Shown here piece by piece: positions 1-8,998 of a DNA stretch of 64,000 nucleotides. Made by a program: the position numbers and the translations under genes. The DNA is from GCA-2711565 sp963664245 (GTDB lineage Bacteria; Bacteroidota; Bacteroidia; Bacteroidales; GCA-2711565). Numbering within the stretch: the stretch's first letter is position 1; every line of letters starts with the position of its first letter. The notes beneath the pieces are model-generated. The model worked only from the letters and a program-made list of their open reading frames with translations, did no database searches and was not told the origin of the DNA. Where the stretch lies: assembly GCA_963664245.1 (NCBI GenBank), contig OY760934.1, positions 310,001 to 374,000 on the forward strand, written 5' to 3'.

Positions 1-1360
1 TTGTCAGGGTAGTAACCAAAACCCGTTCTTTGTTTTTTACCACACGGCTTATTTCGTCCAGCAAATCGTCGATTTGGTTTTGGCTCGGGCGAACCTCAAT
101 AGGCGGGTCAAGTAGGCCTGTCGGGCGAATTAGCTGTTCTACAAATACGCCATCCGATTTTTGTAATTCATAATCGGCGGGTGTGGCACTGACATAAATT
201 ACCTGGTTAATCATCGACTCAAATTCGTCGAATTTCAACGGGCGGTTATCCATGGCCGAGGGCAACCTGAACCCATATTCCACCAGGTTCATTTTCCGGG
301 AACGATCGCCGCCGTACATAGCCCTGACCTGCGGCACGGTTACATGACTTTCGTCAATGACCATCAGGTAATCGTTGGGAAAATAATCAATCAAGCAGAA
401 TGGTCTGGAGCCTTGTTTCCGACCGTCAAAATAACGGGAATAATTTTCAATTCCCGAACAATAGCCCAGTTCGCGCATCATTTCCAAATCGTAACTGACG
501 CGGTCCTCCAGGCGTTTGGCTTCCTGGTACTTCCCAATTTCTTTAAAATATTCAACCTGCTTCACCAAATCGTCCTGTATTTCATAAATGGACGATTTCA
601 TTTTGTCTTTGGAAGTCACAAAAATATTGGCTGGAAAAATGACCATTTCTTCTTTTTCTTCAATAATTTTCCCCGTAACAGGATCAAAAGTTTCAAGTTC
701 TTCAATTTCATCCCCGAAGAAAATCACCCGGTAACAAATATCAGCGTAAGCCGGGAAAATATCCAGCGTATCGCCTTTTACCCGGAAATTTCCACGGTTC
801 AGCTCCACTTCGTTACGCGAATATAAACTTCCCACCAAAGCATGCAGCAGCTTATTCCGGCTAACGGAATCGCCTCTTTTAAGGCGGATCACATTTTCGG
901 TAAAATCGTCCGGGTTCCCGATGCCATAAATACAGGAAACCGACGAAACCACGATAATATCGCGCCTTCCGGAAAGCAGGGCAGAAGAAGTGCTCAAACG
1001 TAACTTTTCAATTTCATCGTTAATCGAAAGATCTTTCTCGATGTAAGTGTTCGTCACGGGAATGTAAGCTTCGGGCTGGTAATAATCGTAATACGAAACA
1101 AAATATTCAACCGCATTGTTCGGAAAAAACTGTTTGAACTCACCATACAACTGGGCCGCCAGCGTTTTGTTGTGGCTCAACACTAAAACGGGGCGTTGAA
1201 CTTCTTTGATAACATTGGCAATGGTAAAGGTTTTTCCAGAGCCGGTTACACCTAGTAAGGTTTGGGCAGCATCGCCCCGCTTTAGTCCTTCAACCAGTTG
1301 TTTTATGGCTTCCGGCTGATCACCGGTGGGTTCAAAATCAGAGGTCAGTTGATATTCCAT
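1..1360 (-). CDS. uvrB: Excinuclease ABC subunit B (UvrB), 3' part outside window
   Basis: UvrB verifies DNA damage delivered by UvrA and recruits UvrC in cytoplasmic nucleotide excision repair. The first 453 codons are visible, reading leftward from an ATG at 1358-1360. The protein begins MEYQLTSDFEPTGDQPEAI, the usual UvrB N-terminus. Walker A GVTGSGKTF lies at about residues 37-45, the tyrosine-rich beta-hairpin (YYDYYQPEAYIP) near 91-102, then DESHVTVPQ and VSATPADYE. The visible part ends in the RVLVTTLT helicase motif. The reading frame stays open to base 1, so the last third is missing because of the window edge, not a mutation. No neighbour shares its function except mutL downstream, another repair gene on the same strand. 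Identification is essentially certain. Confidence 0.97.
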   Translation of the reverse strand, partial: MEYQLTSDFEPTGDQPEAIKQLVEGLKRGDAAQTLLGVTGSGKTFTIANVIKEVQRPVLVLSHNKTLAAQLYGEFKQFFPNNAVEYFVSYYDYYQPEAYIPVTNTYIEKDLSINDEIEKLRLSTSSALLSGRRDIIVVSSVSCIYGIGNPDDFTENVIRLKRGDSVSRNKLLHALVGSLYSRNEVELNRGNFRVKGDTLDIFPAYADICYRVIFFGDEIEELETFDPVTGKIIEEKEEMVIFPANIFVTSKDKMKSSIYEIQDDLVKQVEYFKEIGKYQEAKRLEDRVSYDLEMMRELGYCSGIENYSRYFDGRKQGSRPFCLIDYFPNDYLMVIDESHVTVPQVRAMYGGDRSRKMNLVEYGFRLPSAMDNRPLKFDEFESMINQVIYVSATPADYELQKSDGVFVEQLIRPTGLLDPPIEVRPSQNQIDDLLDEISRVVKNKERVLVTTLT

Positions 1361-1480
1361 GCGTTTGCTTTGAGGAAACAAAAATAATAGAATGTGCTTG
1401 AAAATACTATTTTATAAACAACTTAAAATAGGGGAAATCGGATTTTATTATGAATAGTTTTTTCTCCGAAGTTGGAATAC

Positions 1481-2395
1481 TCACCTTTTATTACTGTTTT
1501 TAAAAAGCTGTTCTTTTTCCCTTTTCGACAGGCTGGCATAACCCGATTTTGAAATTTTCTCCAAAATACGATCCACTTCATGCTGTTCTTTTACCCTGCG
1601 ACGATTATATTCATCATCACTCTCCGGGCGTTTGTACTGGGGATTTGAATAAGCTTTCCGGGGTCCTTTTTTGAATGTTATTTTGGGAAACTTCAAGAGG
1701 CTGCTTAGGTTCATGTTGCGTTTTAAAAGCTGGATGTACAAAAATCCCCACAAAGCACCGCCAAGGTGGGCAATGTGTCCACCGGGATTGGTTCCCTGAA
1801 CACTCAAAATATCAACCACGATAAAAAAGATGGCGATGTGCTGTAGTTTTACCCGGCCAACAAGTAAAAGGTTCATGTGATAATTCGGAACGTAGGTAGC
1901 AATTGCAATCAAAACCGCCAATACCGAAGCTGAAGCCCCCAACAAAATTGAATAGGTCGCCGCTTGTTGAAAAACAGGGAAGAAATTGTATGAAACAACA
2001 TACAACAATCCGCCAATCAAACCGCCCCAAATGTAAACATTCAATAATTTTTGCCCGTTAAAATATTCCAAGAAGATTCTTCCGCTGAAATATAACATAA
2101 GCATATTGAAGAACAGGTGAAAGAACCCTTCGTGAAGAAACATGTAGGTAAATAATGTCCATATTTTTTGAGCTAAAATTGAAGGATTGGCAGGAACTGC
2201 CAGCCAATAAACAAAAGGCGATACATTAAATTGTTGCTGAATGCCCGAAGAAACCTGGAAGAGCCAAATAAATAGCCCAACAATGCTTACAAATAGGAAG
2301 ACTCCCAGATTAATCAAAATCAGGCGAGAAAGCATATTTCTCTGGAACAAAAAGCGTTTTATATTTTCAAAAGGATTGTGATTCGGAGCGTACAT
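1481..2395 (-). CDS. Rhomboid family intramembrane serine protease (304 aa)
   Basis: Rhomboids cleave transmembrane substrates inside the inner membrane with a Ser-His dyad. The catalytic serine is in LLGASAS (S155) and the histidine in HIAHLGG (H210). The HxxxN signature appears as HLFFNML near residue 93. About six hydrophobic helices lie between residues 22 and 225. A basic, charged cytoplasmic tail of roughly 75 residues follows and is predicted to be disordered or helical. The gene sits 9 bp downstream of a second rhomboid gene on the same strand, so the pair is probably co-transcribed. The substrate cannot be told from sequence. The longer tail distinguishes it from its neighbour. Confidence 0.92.
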   Translation of the reverse strand: MYAPNHNPFENIKRFLFQRNMLSRLILINLGVFLFVSIVGLFIWLFQVSSGIQQQFNVSPFVYWLAVPANPSILAQKIWTLFTYMFLHEGFFHLFFNMLMLYFSGRIFLEYFNGQKLLNVYIWGGLIGGLLYVVSYNFFPVFQQAATYSILLGASASVLAVLIAIATYVPNYHMNLLLVGRVKLQHIAIFFIVVDILSVQGTNPGGHIAHLGGALWGFLYIQLLKRNMNLSSLLKFPKITFKKGPRKAYSNPQYKRPESDDEYNRRRVKEQHEVDRILEKISKSGYASLSKREKEQLFKNSNKR

Positions 2396-2404
2396 CTTGT
2401 CAGT

Positions 2405-3142
2405 TTAATTTCGTTTCCAATACTTGATAAGGAAGAACCCAAAAATCATACCACCCAGATGGGCAAAATGAGCCACGTTGTCACCGGGAGTGTTTGCAAC
2501 TCCAGAAAATAATGCAAATGCACCTAAACCTATAACTACCCATTTTGCTTTAATCGGGATCGCAAAATAAAGATATATTAATGTGTTTGGGAACATCATA
2601 CCAAAAGCTAACAAAATCCCATAAACAGCACCGGAGGCTCCAACTGTTGTTACATTTATTAGGGCATTAAGTTTCCCCATAAGTGGATGTGTATAATTCA
2701 TTTCTTTTAGCCACAAATTATAACCTTCATTATATACCAGAGAAATCATTTCATTGCTCATATTGGCTTCTACAGCTGATACTCTAATATAAGTTACAAG
2801 CATTTGAAAAACCGCGGCTCCAATTCCTGTAACCATATAAAAAATCAGGAACCTCTTAGGTCCCCACACATTTTCTAAAGTATTGCCAAACATCCAAAGG
2901 GCAAACATGTTAAAAAACAGGTGTCCAAACCCGCTATGCATAAACATGTAGGTTACCAACTGATAAACATTAAATCCTTCAGATGTAATATAATGAAGAC
3001 CTAAATACTGTGAAAGTTTAATTCCAAATGCTTGTTGAAAAGAAATGGTTGCCAAAAAAAACAAGCCATTAATAATCAACAGATTTTTAACAACAGGGGG
3101 TAATATTCTAAATCCGGTCGGTCTAAACTGTCCGTTTGTCAT
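2405..3142 (-). CDS. Rhomboid family intramembrane serine protease (245 aa)
   Basis: This is a second rhomboid protease with catalytic S170 in VGASGAVYG and H228 in HFAHLGG, and HLFFNMF near residue 74. Six hydrophobic segments account for nearly the whole protein. A hydrophilic loop of about 45 residues (about 120-165) separates the middle helices. It lies 11 bp downstream of mutL and 9 bp upstream of the other rhomboid gene, consistent with one operon. The two rhomboids are clearly paralogous but diverged, differing in loop length and C-terminal tail. This argues for different substrates rather than a recent duplication. Confidence 0.92.
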   Translation of the reverse strand: MTNGQFRPTGFRILPPVVKNLLIINGLFFLATISFQQAFGIKLSQYLGLHYITSEGFNVYQLVTYMFMHSGFGHLFFNMFALWMFGNTLENVWGPKRFLIFYMVTGIGAAVFQMLVTYIRVSAVEANMSNEMISLVYNEGYNLWLKEMNYTHPLMGKLNALINVTTVGASGAVYGILLAFGMMFPNTLIYLYFAIPIKAKWVVIGLGAFALFSGVANTPGDNVAHFAHLGGMIFGFFLIKYWKRN

Positions 3143-3153
3143 GTTTTAATTCT

Positions 3154-4986
3154 TTAGTTAAACATTTTGTCAATTTCGTTCAGTGCAATGATTTTAAAAA
3201 TAGCTTTTCCTGAAGGGCTTACTTCCGGGATGCTACAAGCAAAAAGCTGGTCAACCAAGGCACTTTGTTCTTCCTTTTGCAAAGTGGTTCCGGTTTTAAT
3301 GGCAATTCCGCAAGCCATGGCTAAAGCTAAATTTGCCCGTTTATCCTGACCCAAATCCGACAGGTTCTTTTGATAATTTTCAAGGATTTTTTCTATTGAT
3401 TCCCTGATGTTTTTATCATCCAGATCAGCCGGTCTTCCGGTAAACACCACACTATTCTTGCCAACACTATCAAAATGGAAGCCAAGATTGTTTAACTCTG
3501 ACTTTATTTCAGTGATAATATCAAATTCGGTCGGAGAAAACGTAATGGTTTCAGGAAAAAGTTCCTGTTGCGAAGCCGGTTTATTGCTCTCCAGTTGGGT
3601 TAAATATTTTTCAAACAAAATCCGTTCATGTGCCCGGTTCTGATCAATCATAACTAATCCCGAAGCCATCACGGTTACAATGTATTGTTTTTTGAACTGG
3701 AAAATTTTTTGCGTTATAGGGTTCGTTTCCGGTTCAAATTTAATTTCCTCATTGGGCTTTTCGGAAGGAGGGGGAGTGATATAATCCTTTTGCTCCGTTT
3801 CCTTTGGTTTTTCTATTTTAAAGCTGCTGAAAGACTGGCTCGGTTTAAAATCAACGGGCTTTGAATGTTTTGGTTTGCTTTCAAACGGATTGTATGCCGG
3901 GTCAATGCTGATTTGTGGTTGACGGATGGGTTTGTCTTTTGGCGGATCCGGAAAATCAAAAGCTGGGTCCTTATCGAAATCGAGGGTGGGAGTGATGTTG
4001 TATTTTCCCAGAGCCTGGCGCGTTGCCGATCTTAAAATCGAATAAATCATTTTTGCATCCTGGAAATTAACCTCTGTTTTCGTGGGATGGATGTTTACGT
4101 CAATAGTTTTGGGATCAACCTCAATAAACAAAAAATAACTCGGAAAAGTTTCAGTGGGCAAGAGTTCTTTAAAGGCCGAATCAACCGAATGGTGCAGGTA
4201 TGCATGTTTGATAAAACGGTTGTTGGCAAAGAAAAACTGCTCCCCACGGGTTTTCTTGGCAAATTCGGGCTTGCCGATGTATCCTGAAATACTCACGTTT
4301 TCGGTGGCTTGCTCAAGCGGAACCAAGCGTTGGGCATACTGGCTGCCAAACAAGCCGGTAATACGCTGCTTCAGGTTTGAGGATTTCAGTTGAAACAAAA
4401 CTTTCCCGTTGTGGTGCATCGAGAAAGCAATGTCCTGGTTAACCATGGCCACGCGAATAAATTCATCAATGATATGGCGGGTTTCAACCGGATCGCTCTT
4501 TAAAAAATTACGGCGCGCCGGCACATTAAAAAACAGGTTCTTTACAGAGATAGAAGTTCCGTTGGCGGTTTGAATCATTTCCTGGGCCTTAACTTCCGAA
4601 CCTTCAATCAGCAGTTGCGTTCCCAGCTCATCTTCCACTTTTTTTGTTTTAAGTTCAACCTGTGCAATGGCTGCTATCGAGGCCAGGGCTTCGCCACGAA
4701 ATCCCAGAGTTCGGATTGCAAATAAATCATCCGCCGTTTGAATTTTGGAGGTGGCATGTTTTTCAAAAGCCATGCGTGCATCGGTTATTGACATCCCGCA
4801 ACCATTGTCAATGACCTGAATCAGTGTTTTCCCGGCATCTTTAATCACTAGTTTAATATCGGTTGAACCGGCATCAACCGCGTTCTCCAGCAACTCTTTT
4901 ACCGCCGAAGCAGGGCGTTGGATAACCTCGCCGGCAGCAATTTGGTTGGCCACGGAATCGGGCAATAATTTTATAATATCAGGCAT
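3154..4986 (-). CDS. mutL: DNA mismatch repair protein MutL (610 aa)
   Basis: MutL couples MutS mismatch recognition to strand removal. The GHKL ATPase motifs are present: ELLENAVDAG with the catalytic Glu, DNGCGM, and TLGFRGEALASIA. A proline- and lysine-rich linker covers about residues 345-425, followed by the C-terminal dimerisation domain. The endonuclease motif, normally DQHA-x2-E-x4-E, reads DQNRAHERILFE here, so the usual His is Asn. The late CPHGRP metal motif is replaced by SPSGKA. Metal-dependent nicking might therefore be altered, although phylum-specific variants of these motifs are common. Its start codon overlaps the stop of the upstream small gene by one base (TAATG), which suggests translational coupling. 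Confidence 0.97.
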   Translation of the reverse strand: MPDIIKLLPDSVANQIAAGEVIQRPASAVKELLENAVDAGSTDIKLVIKDAGKTLIQVIDNGCGMSITDARMAFEKHATSKIQTADDLFAIRTLGFRGEALASIAAIAQVELKTKKVEDELGTQLLIEGSEVKAQEMIQTANGTSISVKNLFFNVPARRNFLKSDPVETRHIIDEFIRVAMVNQDIAFSMHHNGKVLFQLKSSNLKQRITGLFGSQYAQRLVPLEQATENVSISGYIGKPEFAKKTRGEQFFFANNRFIKHAYLHHSVDSAFKELLPTETFPSYFLFIEVDPKTIDVNIHPTKTEVNFQDAKMIYSILRSATRQALGKYNITPTLDFDKDPAFDFPDPPKDKPIRQPQISIDPAYNPFESKPKHSKPVDFKPSQSFSSFKIEKPKETEQKDYITPPPSEKPNEEIKFEPETNPITQKIFQFKKQYIVTVMASGLVMIDQNRAHERILFEKYLTQLESNKPASQQELFPETITFSPTEFDIITEIKSELNNLGFHFDSVGKNSVVFTGRPADLDDKNIRESIEKILENYQKNLSDLGQDKRANLALAMACGIAIKTGTTLQKEEQSALVDQLFACSIPEVSPSGKAIFKIIALNEIDKMFN

Positions 4987-5294
4987 TAAAAATTGGTAAT
5001 ATTTGTTACAAATCGTTGAACAAAATCGGTAAAGAAAATATAATAAATCACGATAAATATCATGACTAAATAAATCATGGTACGGCGACGTGTTTTGTCT
5101 TTTTCATCTTTGCGGTTCGAACGCCAACGGTTTTGAAGCTCGCCACGAAAATATTTCCGCTTGCCGCCTTCTTCGTCACTTCCTAATCCGAGTTCTTTTT
5201 TACGTTGCTCACGTTTATCTTTTTCAATATCGTAATAACGTGGTTTATAATCGAACTGCTTATTTTTCGGTCTGCTAAAAAAAACGATTTTCAT
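4986..5294 (-). CDS. Small conserved membrane-anchored protein (102 aa)
   Basis: This is a short basic protein with a single hydrophobic segment near the C-terminus (about residues 78-95) and a charged N-terminal part rich in Lys, Arg and Tyr (KPRYYDIEKDKREQRKK). The opening MKIVFFSRPK...KPRYYD resembles a family widespread in Bacteroidota and sometimes mislabelled riboflavin synthase beta subunit. That match is from memory and unverified. I chose the ATG at 5292-5294 over the upstream GTG at 5315 because it has an A-rich leader and fits the family start. Its stop overlaps the mutL start, so it heads the mutL/rhomboid operon. No function is known. Confidence 0.75.
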   Translation of the reverse strand: MKIVFFSRPKNKQFDYKPRYYDIEKDKREQRKKELGLGSDEEGGKRKYFRGELQNRWRSNRKDEKDKTRRRTMIYLVMIFIVIYYIFFTDFVQRFVTNITNF

Positions 5295-5446
5295 AATTAT
5301 TCTTTTATTTGGCACTGAATTTAACGAAATACAAAAGGTAAATCAAATCATTCGTGTGCCTGCCACAAAAATATTGATTTTTTCCTAATAAAGCTTTTAA
5401 AGGCTTTCTCATCTTTTGTAATTTTGAACACAAATTTTAATCCAAA

Positions 5447-5824
5447 ATGGCCAAAGAAATAAAGAATATTGATAATTTAATTGTGGTGGGCGATCGTTTG
5501 CTGATTAAACCCAAGACTTTGTCGAACAAAACAAAGAGCGGATTATTTCTGCCTCTCGGTTATAAAGAGAAAGAAGAAATTCAAACCGGTTATGTGATTA
5601 AATGTGGACCGGGTTACCCCATTCCTTTGCCAACTGATGCTGATGAGTCCTGGAAAAAAGGCGACAACTCCATTAAGTATATTCCTTTGCAGGCACAGGA
5701 AGGAGATCTGGCTATTTTCATGCAAAAAGGAGCCATTGAAATTGTATATAACGACGAAAAATATTTTATAGTCCCACAACATTCTATACTTTTGCTCGAA
5801 AGAGATGAAGAATTGTTTTCTTAA
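5447..5824 (+). CDS. GroES-like co-chaperonin domain protein (125 aa)
   Basis: The sequence follows the Cpn10 pattern. It starts with VVGDRLLIKP, has a mobile-loop-like segment KTKSGLFLP near residue 30, and ends with a DLAIFMQKGAIEIVYNDEKYFIVPQHSILLL strand block. At 125 aa it is longer than canonical GroES (about 95 aa), with an insert PGYPIPLPTDADESWKKGD in the roof region. No groEL is adjacent, so it is more likely a stand-alone GroES-like protein than the partner of the main chaperonin. A -7 box TAATTTTG lies at 5419-5426. The next gene, marC-like, starts 12 bp downstream and is probably co-transcribed. Confidence 0.85.
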   Translation: MAKEIKNIDNLIVVGDRLLIKPKTLSNKTKSGLFLPLGYKEKEEIQTGYVIKCGPGYPIPLPTDADESWKKGDNSIKYIPLQAQEGDLAIFMQKGAIEIVYNDEKYFIVPQHSILLLERDEELFS

Positions 5825-5836
5825 ACTTACAAAACC

Positions 5837-6442
5837 ATGAACCTTGATTTTTTGTTAAGCAGTCTTGTTGCTTTTTTTGCACTGATAAATCCGGTGCACA
5901 AAATATTAGTGGTAAACACCCTGCAGGATCAATTTAACGATAAAGACCTTAAATTTCTTTCCATAAAATCATCCATTACGGCTTTTGTAATTCTTGTTTT
6001 ATTCCAGTTTCTGGGGAAATTGATATTCGAATTTGTTTTTCACATTCAACTCTATGCTTTTCAAATCACCTGCGGGATTGTTTTAATTTTCTCGGGCTTA
6101 ACAGGCCTTCAAAAAGGGGAGTTCTTAAAAGTTGACAAAAATATTAAGCTGCTTGATTTGGCTAATGTTCCGGTTGCAATCCCGATGATTGCAGGCCCGG
6201 CAACCATCACCGCAGCAGTTACTTTTCCGGCTCATTACGGAAGCCTTATTACAAGTGTTTCAATGTTTGTTGCATTGGCTTTAAATTTAGTACTGATGCT
6301 GTTTGCTAAAAAAATCGGGAAAGTGTTGATTAAATATAATTTTATGAGTGCCCTAATCCGGATTACCGGTTTAATCGTAGCAACCATCGGGCTACAGATG
6401 ATTTTGGATGGCATCAGAAATTTTATACTTACCTTACAATAA
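5837..6442 (+). CDS. MarC family integral membrane protein (201 aa)
   Basis: This polytopic inner-membrane protein of the MarC/NAAT family has about six hydrophobic helices. It begins LLSSLVAFFALINPVHKI, the typical MarC opening, and carries the conserved motif AIPMIAGPATITAAV near residue 117. Some members transport small neutral amino acids; the biochemical role of most is unknown. The motif ALINPVHK replaces the more usual INPxG, a modest departure. It lies 12 bp after the GroES-like gene. Family assignment is firm and substrate is unknown. Confidence 0.9.
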   Translation: MNLDFLLSSLVAFFALINPVHKILVVNTLQDQFNDKDLKFLSIKSSITAFVILVLFQFLGKLIFEFVFHIQLYAFQITCGIVLIFSGLTGLQKGEFLKVDKNIKLLDLANVPVAIPMIAGPATITAAVTFPAHYGSLITSVSMFVALALNLVLMLFAKKIGKVLIKYNFMSALIRITGLIVATIGLQMILDGIRNFILTLQ

Positions 6443-6496
6443 TAACGGCGGTTCTACAATTAAACCTATATTTGTTTTAATCAATAAAATAGTTTT

Positions 6497-8146
6497 ATGA
6501 ATAAGCTTTTTAATTACACATTGTTACTATGTGTATCTATGCTGTTAATTTGTTGTATGCAAATGAAAAAAAAAGTTGACCTCGTTGTATTTAACACCAC
6601 TGTTTATCAGGTAAACGAGAATTTTGACCTCGCTAATGCTTTTGCGGTAAAAGACGGAAAGTTTGTAGCTGTTGGAAGTAATGAAGAAATCTTAGGAACA
6701 TATACTGCCAAGAATACTTATAATGCCGTTGGGAAATATGTATACCCCGGCATTATCGACGGGCACTGCCATTTTTACGGCTATGGGCTGAGTTTACAAA
6801 CCAATGCCGATTTGCGGGGAACCAAATCGCAACAAGAAGTTATAGCGCGTTTAAAAGCGTTCCATGCCGATCATCCTTACGAGTGGGTAAGTGGCCGAAG
6901 CTGGGATCAAAACGACTGGGACGTAAGAGAATTTCCTGCCAAGGAAATCCTAGACAAAGCTTTTCCAAACAATCCTGTTTGTTTACGCCGGATTGACGGG
7001 CATGCCCTCTGGGTAAATACCGAGGCTTTAAAAAGAGCCGGGATCACGGCTAAAACCAAGGTTGAAGGTGGCGAAGTGATGCTGGAAAATGGTGAACCCA
7101 CCGGGATTTTGATTGATAATGCCATTTTGCTGGTCGATAATATTATTCCCGAACCCACCAAAGAAATGCAAATCCAGGCATTGTTGGAAGCCCAGGAAAA
7201 CTGTTTTGCAGTTGGCTTAACCTCTGTGGTTGATTGCGGGTTGAGCTATGAGGTGGTTCAATTAATTGATTCCTTACATCAAAGCGGAACCCTGAAAATG
7301 CGGATTAATGCCATGCTGGAACCCTCGGAAGAGAACATCGAAAATTTTGTAACAAAAGGCCCTTACGTGACCGACAAATTAACGGTTCGGGCGATTAAAG
7401 TTTTTATGGATGGAGCCCTGGGGTCGAGAGGCGCACTAATGCTCGAAGATTATTCGGATGATAAAGGAAACCGGGGACTGCAAATTGAAAGCATGGATTT
7501 TTACCGCAATATTTGCAAACTGGCCAATAAAAATGGCTACCAGGTGAGCATTCATGCTATTGGCGATAAAGCAAACCGCTTGAGTTTACAGGTGTTCGGC
7601 GAAACTTTAAAAGAAAAAAATGATAACCGCTGGAGGATAGAACACTCCCAGATTATCCATCCGGATGATTTCACGTTATTTGAAAAATATTCCATTATTC
7701 CGTCCATCCAACAAACCCACTGTACCAGCGATATGTATTGGGCTGAGCAAAGGGTAGGACCGGAGCGAATCAAAGGAGCCTATGCTTACAAACAATTACT
7801 GCAAACCAATGGCTGGCTGATTGCCGGAACCGATTTTCCGGTTGAAGAAATAGATCCCAAATTAACTTTTTACGCTTCGGTTGCCCGGAAAGATAAAGAA
7901 GGCTTTCCCGAAGGCGGGTTCCAAAAAGAGAATGCATTAAATAAATGGGAAACCCTTAAATCGATGACCCTGTGGGCAGCCAAAGGTAGTTTTGAGGAAA
8001 ATGTAAAAGGAAGTATAGAAGTTGGCAAGTTTGCCGATTTTGTAATTTTTGAAAAAGATATTATGGCTCAGTCCGAAGATGAAATATTAAGCAATTATGT
8101 TGTTGCCACATACATTAGCGGGGAGCTTGTTTATCACATTAAATAA
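6497..8146 (+). CDS. Amidohydrolase, YtcJ-like, exported (549 aa)
   Basis: This is a metal-dependent hydrolase of the amidohydrolase superfamily, YtcJ-like branch. Visible motifs are GHCHFYGYG (HxH metal ligands, near residue 89), IKVFMDGALGSRGA with the conserved Lys, SIHAIGDKA, WRIEHSQI and GTDFPVEEIDP with the metal-binding Asp. The N-terminus has a hydrophobic stretch ending in two cysteines (LLICCMQ). It looks like a signal peptide and possibly a lipobox, but the residue before Cys is not the usual Gly/Ala/Ser. A -7 box TATATTTG is at 6467-6474, 23 bp before the ATG. The substrate is unknown; amide or imide compounds are typical. An NTF2-like gene follows by 8 bp. Confidence 0.9.
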   Translation: MNKLFNYTLLLCVSMLLICCMQMKKKVDLVVFNTTVYQVNENFDLANAFAVKDGKFVAVGSNEEILGTYTAKNTYNAVGKYVYPGIIDGHCHFYGYGLSLQTNADLRGTKSQQEVIARLKAFHADHPYEWVSGRSWDQNDWDVREFPAKEILDKAFPNNPVCLRRIDGHALWVNTEALKRAGITAKTKVEGGEVMLENGEPTGILIDNAILLVDNIIPEPTKEMQIQALLEAQENCFAVGLTSVVDCGLSYEVVQLIDSLHQSGTLKMRINAMLEPSEENIENFVTKGPYVTDKLTVRAIKVFMDGALGSRGALMLEDYSDDKGNRGLQIESMDFYRNICKLANKNGYQVSIHAIGDKANRLSLQVFGETLKEKNDNRWRIEHSQIIHPDDFTLFEKYSIIPSIQQTHCTSDMYWAEQRVGPERIKGAYAYKQLLQTNGWLIAGTDFPVEEIDPKLTFYASVARKDKEGFPEGGFQKENALNKWETLKSMTLWAAKGSFEENVKGSIEVGKFADFVIFEKDIMAQSEDEILSNYVVATYISGELVYHIK

Positions 8147-8154
8147 TAAACAAC

Positions 8155-8508
8155 ATGAATAAAAAAGAATTTATCACTCACTGGGTTGACTTATTTAATA
8201 AAGCTGATGCTTTTGGAATTTCCCAATTTTATCATGACGATGCCATAAATCACCAGGTTGCCAACGAAGCTGTGGTTGGCAAAGAAAATATTTATAAAAT
8301 GTTTGCCGAAGAATTTGCAAATGCAGACATGCACTGTATTATTGAAAATATTTTTGAAGATGGGGAATGGGCCATTTTAGAATGGAAAGATCCATTGGGG
8401 CTCAGAGGCTGTGGCTTTTTTCATATTACAGATGGGAAGATTAAATTCCAACGAGGCTATTGGGACAAGCTTTCCTTTTTAAAAATGCATAACTTACCCG
8501 TTGTCTAA
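8155..8508 (+). CDS. SnoaL/NTF2-like protein (117 aa)
   Basis: This small cone-shaped NTF2-fold protein has the pattern FNKADAFGISQFYHDDAINHQV...VGKENIYKMF...IFEDGEWAILEWKDPLG. This is typical of SnoaL-like or polyketide-cyclase-like proteins, which can be enzymes or simple binding domains. It has no signal peptide and so is cytoplasmic, unlike the exported amidohydrolase 8 bp upstream. The two are likely in one transcript. No catalytic assignment is possible from sequence alone. Confidence 0.85.
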   Translation: MNKKEFITHWVDLFNKADAFGISQFYHDDAINHQVANEAVVGKENIYKMFAEEFANADMHCIIENIFEDGEWAILEWKDPLGLRGCGFFHITDGKIKFQRGYWDKLSFLKMHNLPVV

Positions 8509-8703
8509 CCGGTAATAATAATTTTGTAACATTTTCGTAAATAAAAGCAAACAATTAAAACCGATGGTTGAAATACAGGTCTTTTTCAATCAGTTAACAA
8601 ACTATTTATAAACACTTCGGAGAGTATTTAAACTTCATGGATCTGCCTTGTGAAGAGTGATTCTCAGGCAAATATTGTTGAATTCTATTTTATCAACAAG
8701 GCT

Positions 8704-8782
8704 TAATATTTACGTAATATTTAAATAATAAGCACGTAATCCTTCCTTAATTAATTACCCGCACTTTTGCCCTTGAATTTTG
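8704..8782 (+). promoter_or_regulatory. Tandem 11-bp repeat array with -7 box, upstream of TonB receptor
   Basis: TAAT occurs at 8704, 8715, 8726, 8737 and 8748, five copies at exactly 11-bp spacing. Two of them sit in a longer CGTAAT word. A -7-like element GAATTTTG lies at 8775-8782, 27 bp after the last repeat, and no TTTG -33 element is apparent. Direct repeats at 11-bp spacing are the hallmark of PhoB/OmpR-family response-regulator sites that replace the -35/-33 element. Which regulator binds is inference. The rest of the 8509-8998 gap shows no supported gene. Confidence 0.55.
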
Positions 8783-8998
8783 CTTAGTAACCAAGCAATG
8801 TACTAAAACAAACATAGAGGATTTGTATGCTTTGTTTTTTTAGAAAAAAGTTTAAATAAAAAGCTATGTGTAACTTAAATATCGAGTGTTTTAAAATCCA
8901 AAGTCGCCAACCCAATTTTGTTAACAACTAAAAGTATGCCCATGCAATTTAAACCGTACAACGGGCTAACACAAATAAAAAATATAAAGAATAAAAAA

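Noticed and set aside
344..826. Open frame of 160 codons on the plus strand
   Set aside because: It is antisense to uvrB, which is unmistakable on the other strand; composition is Phe/Asn-rich shadow sequence.
8525..8545. TGTAACA-4 bp-CGTAAAT resembling the 11-bp repeat boxes
   Set aside because: No -7 box lies 25-27 bp downstream and it follows directly on a gene end; too short to count as an array member.
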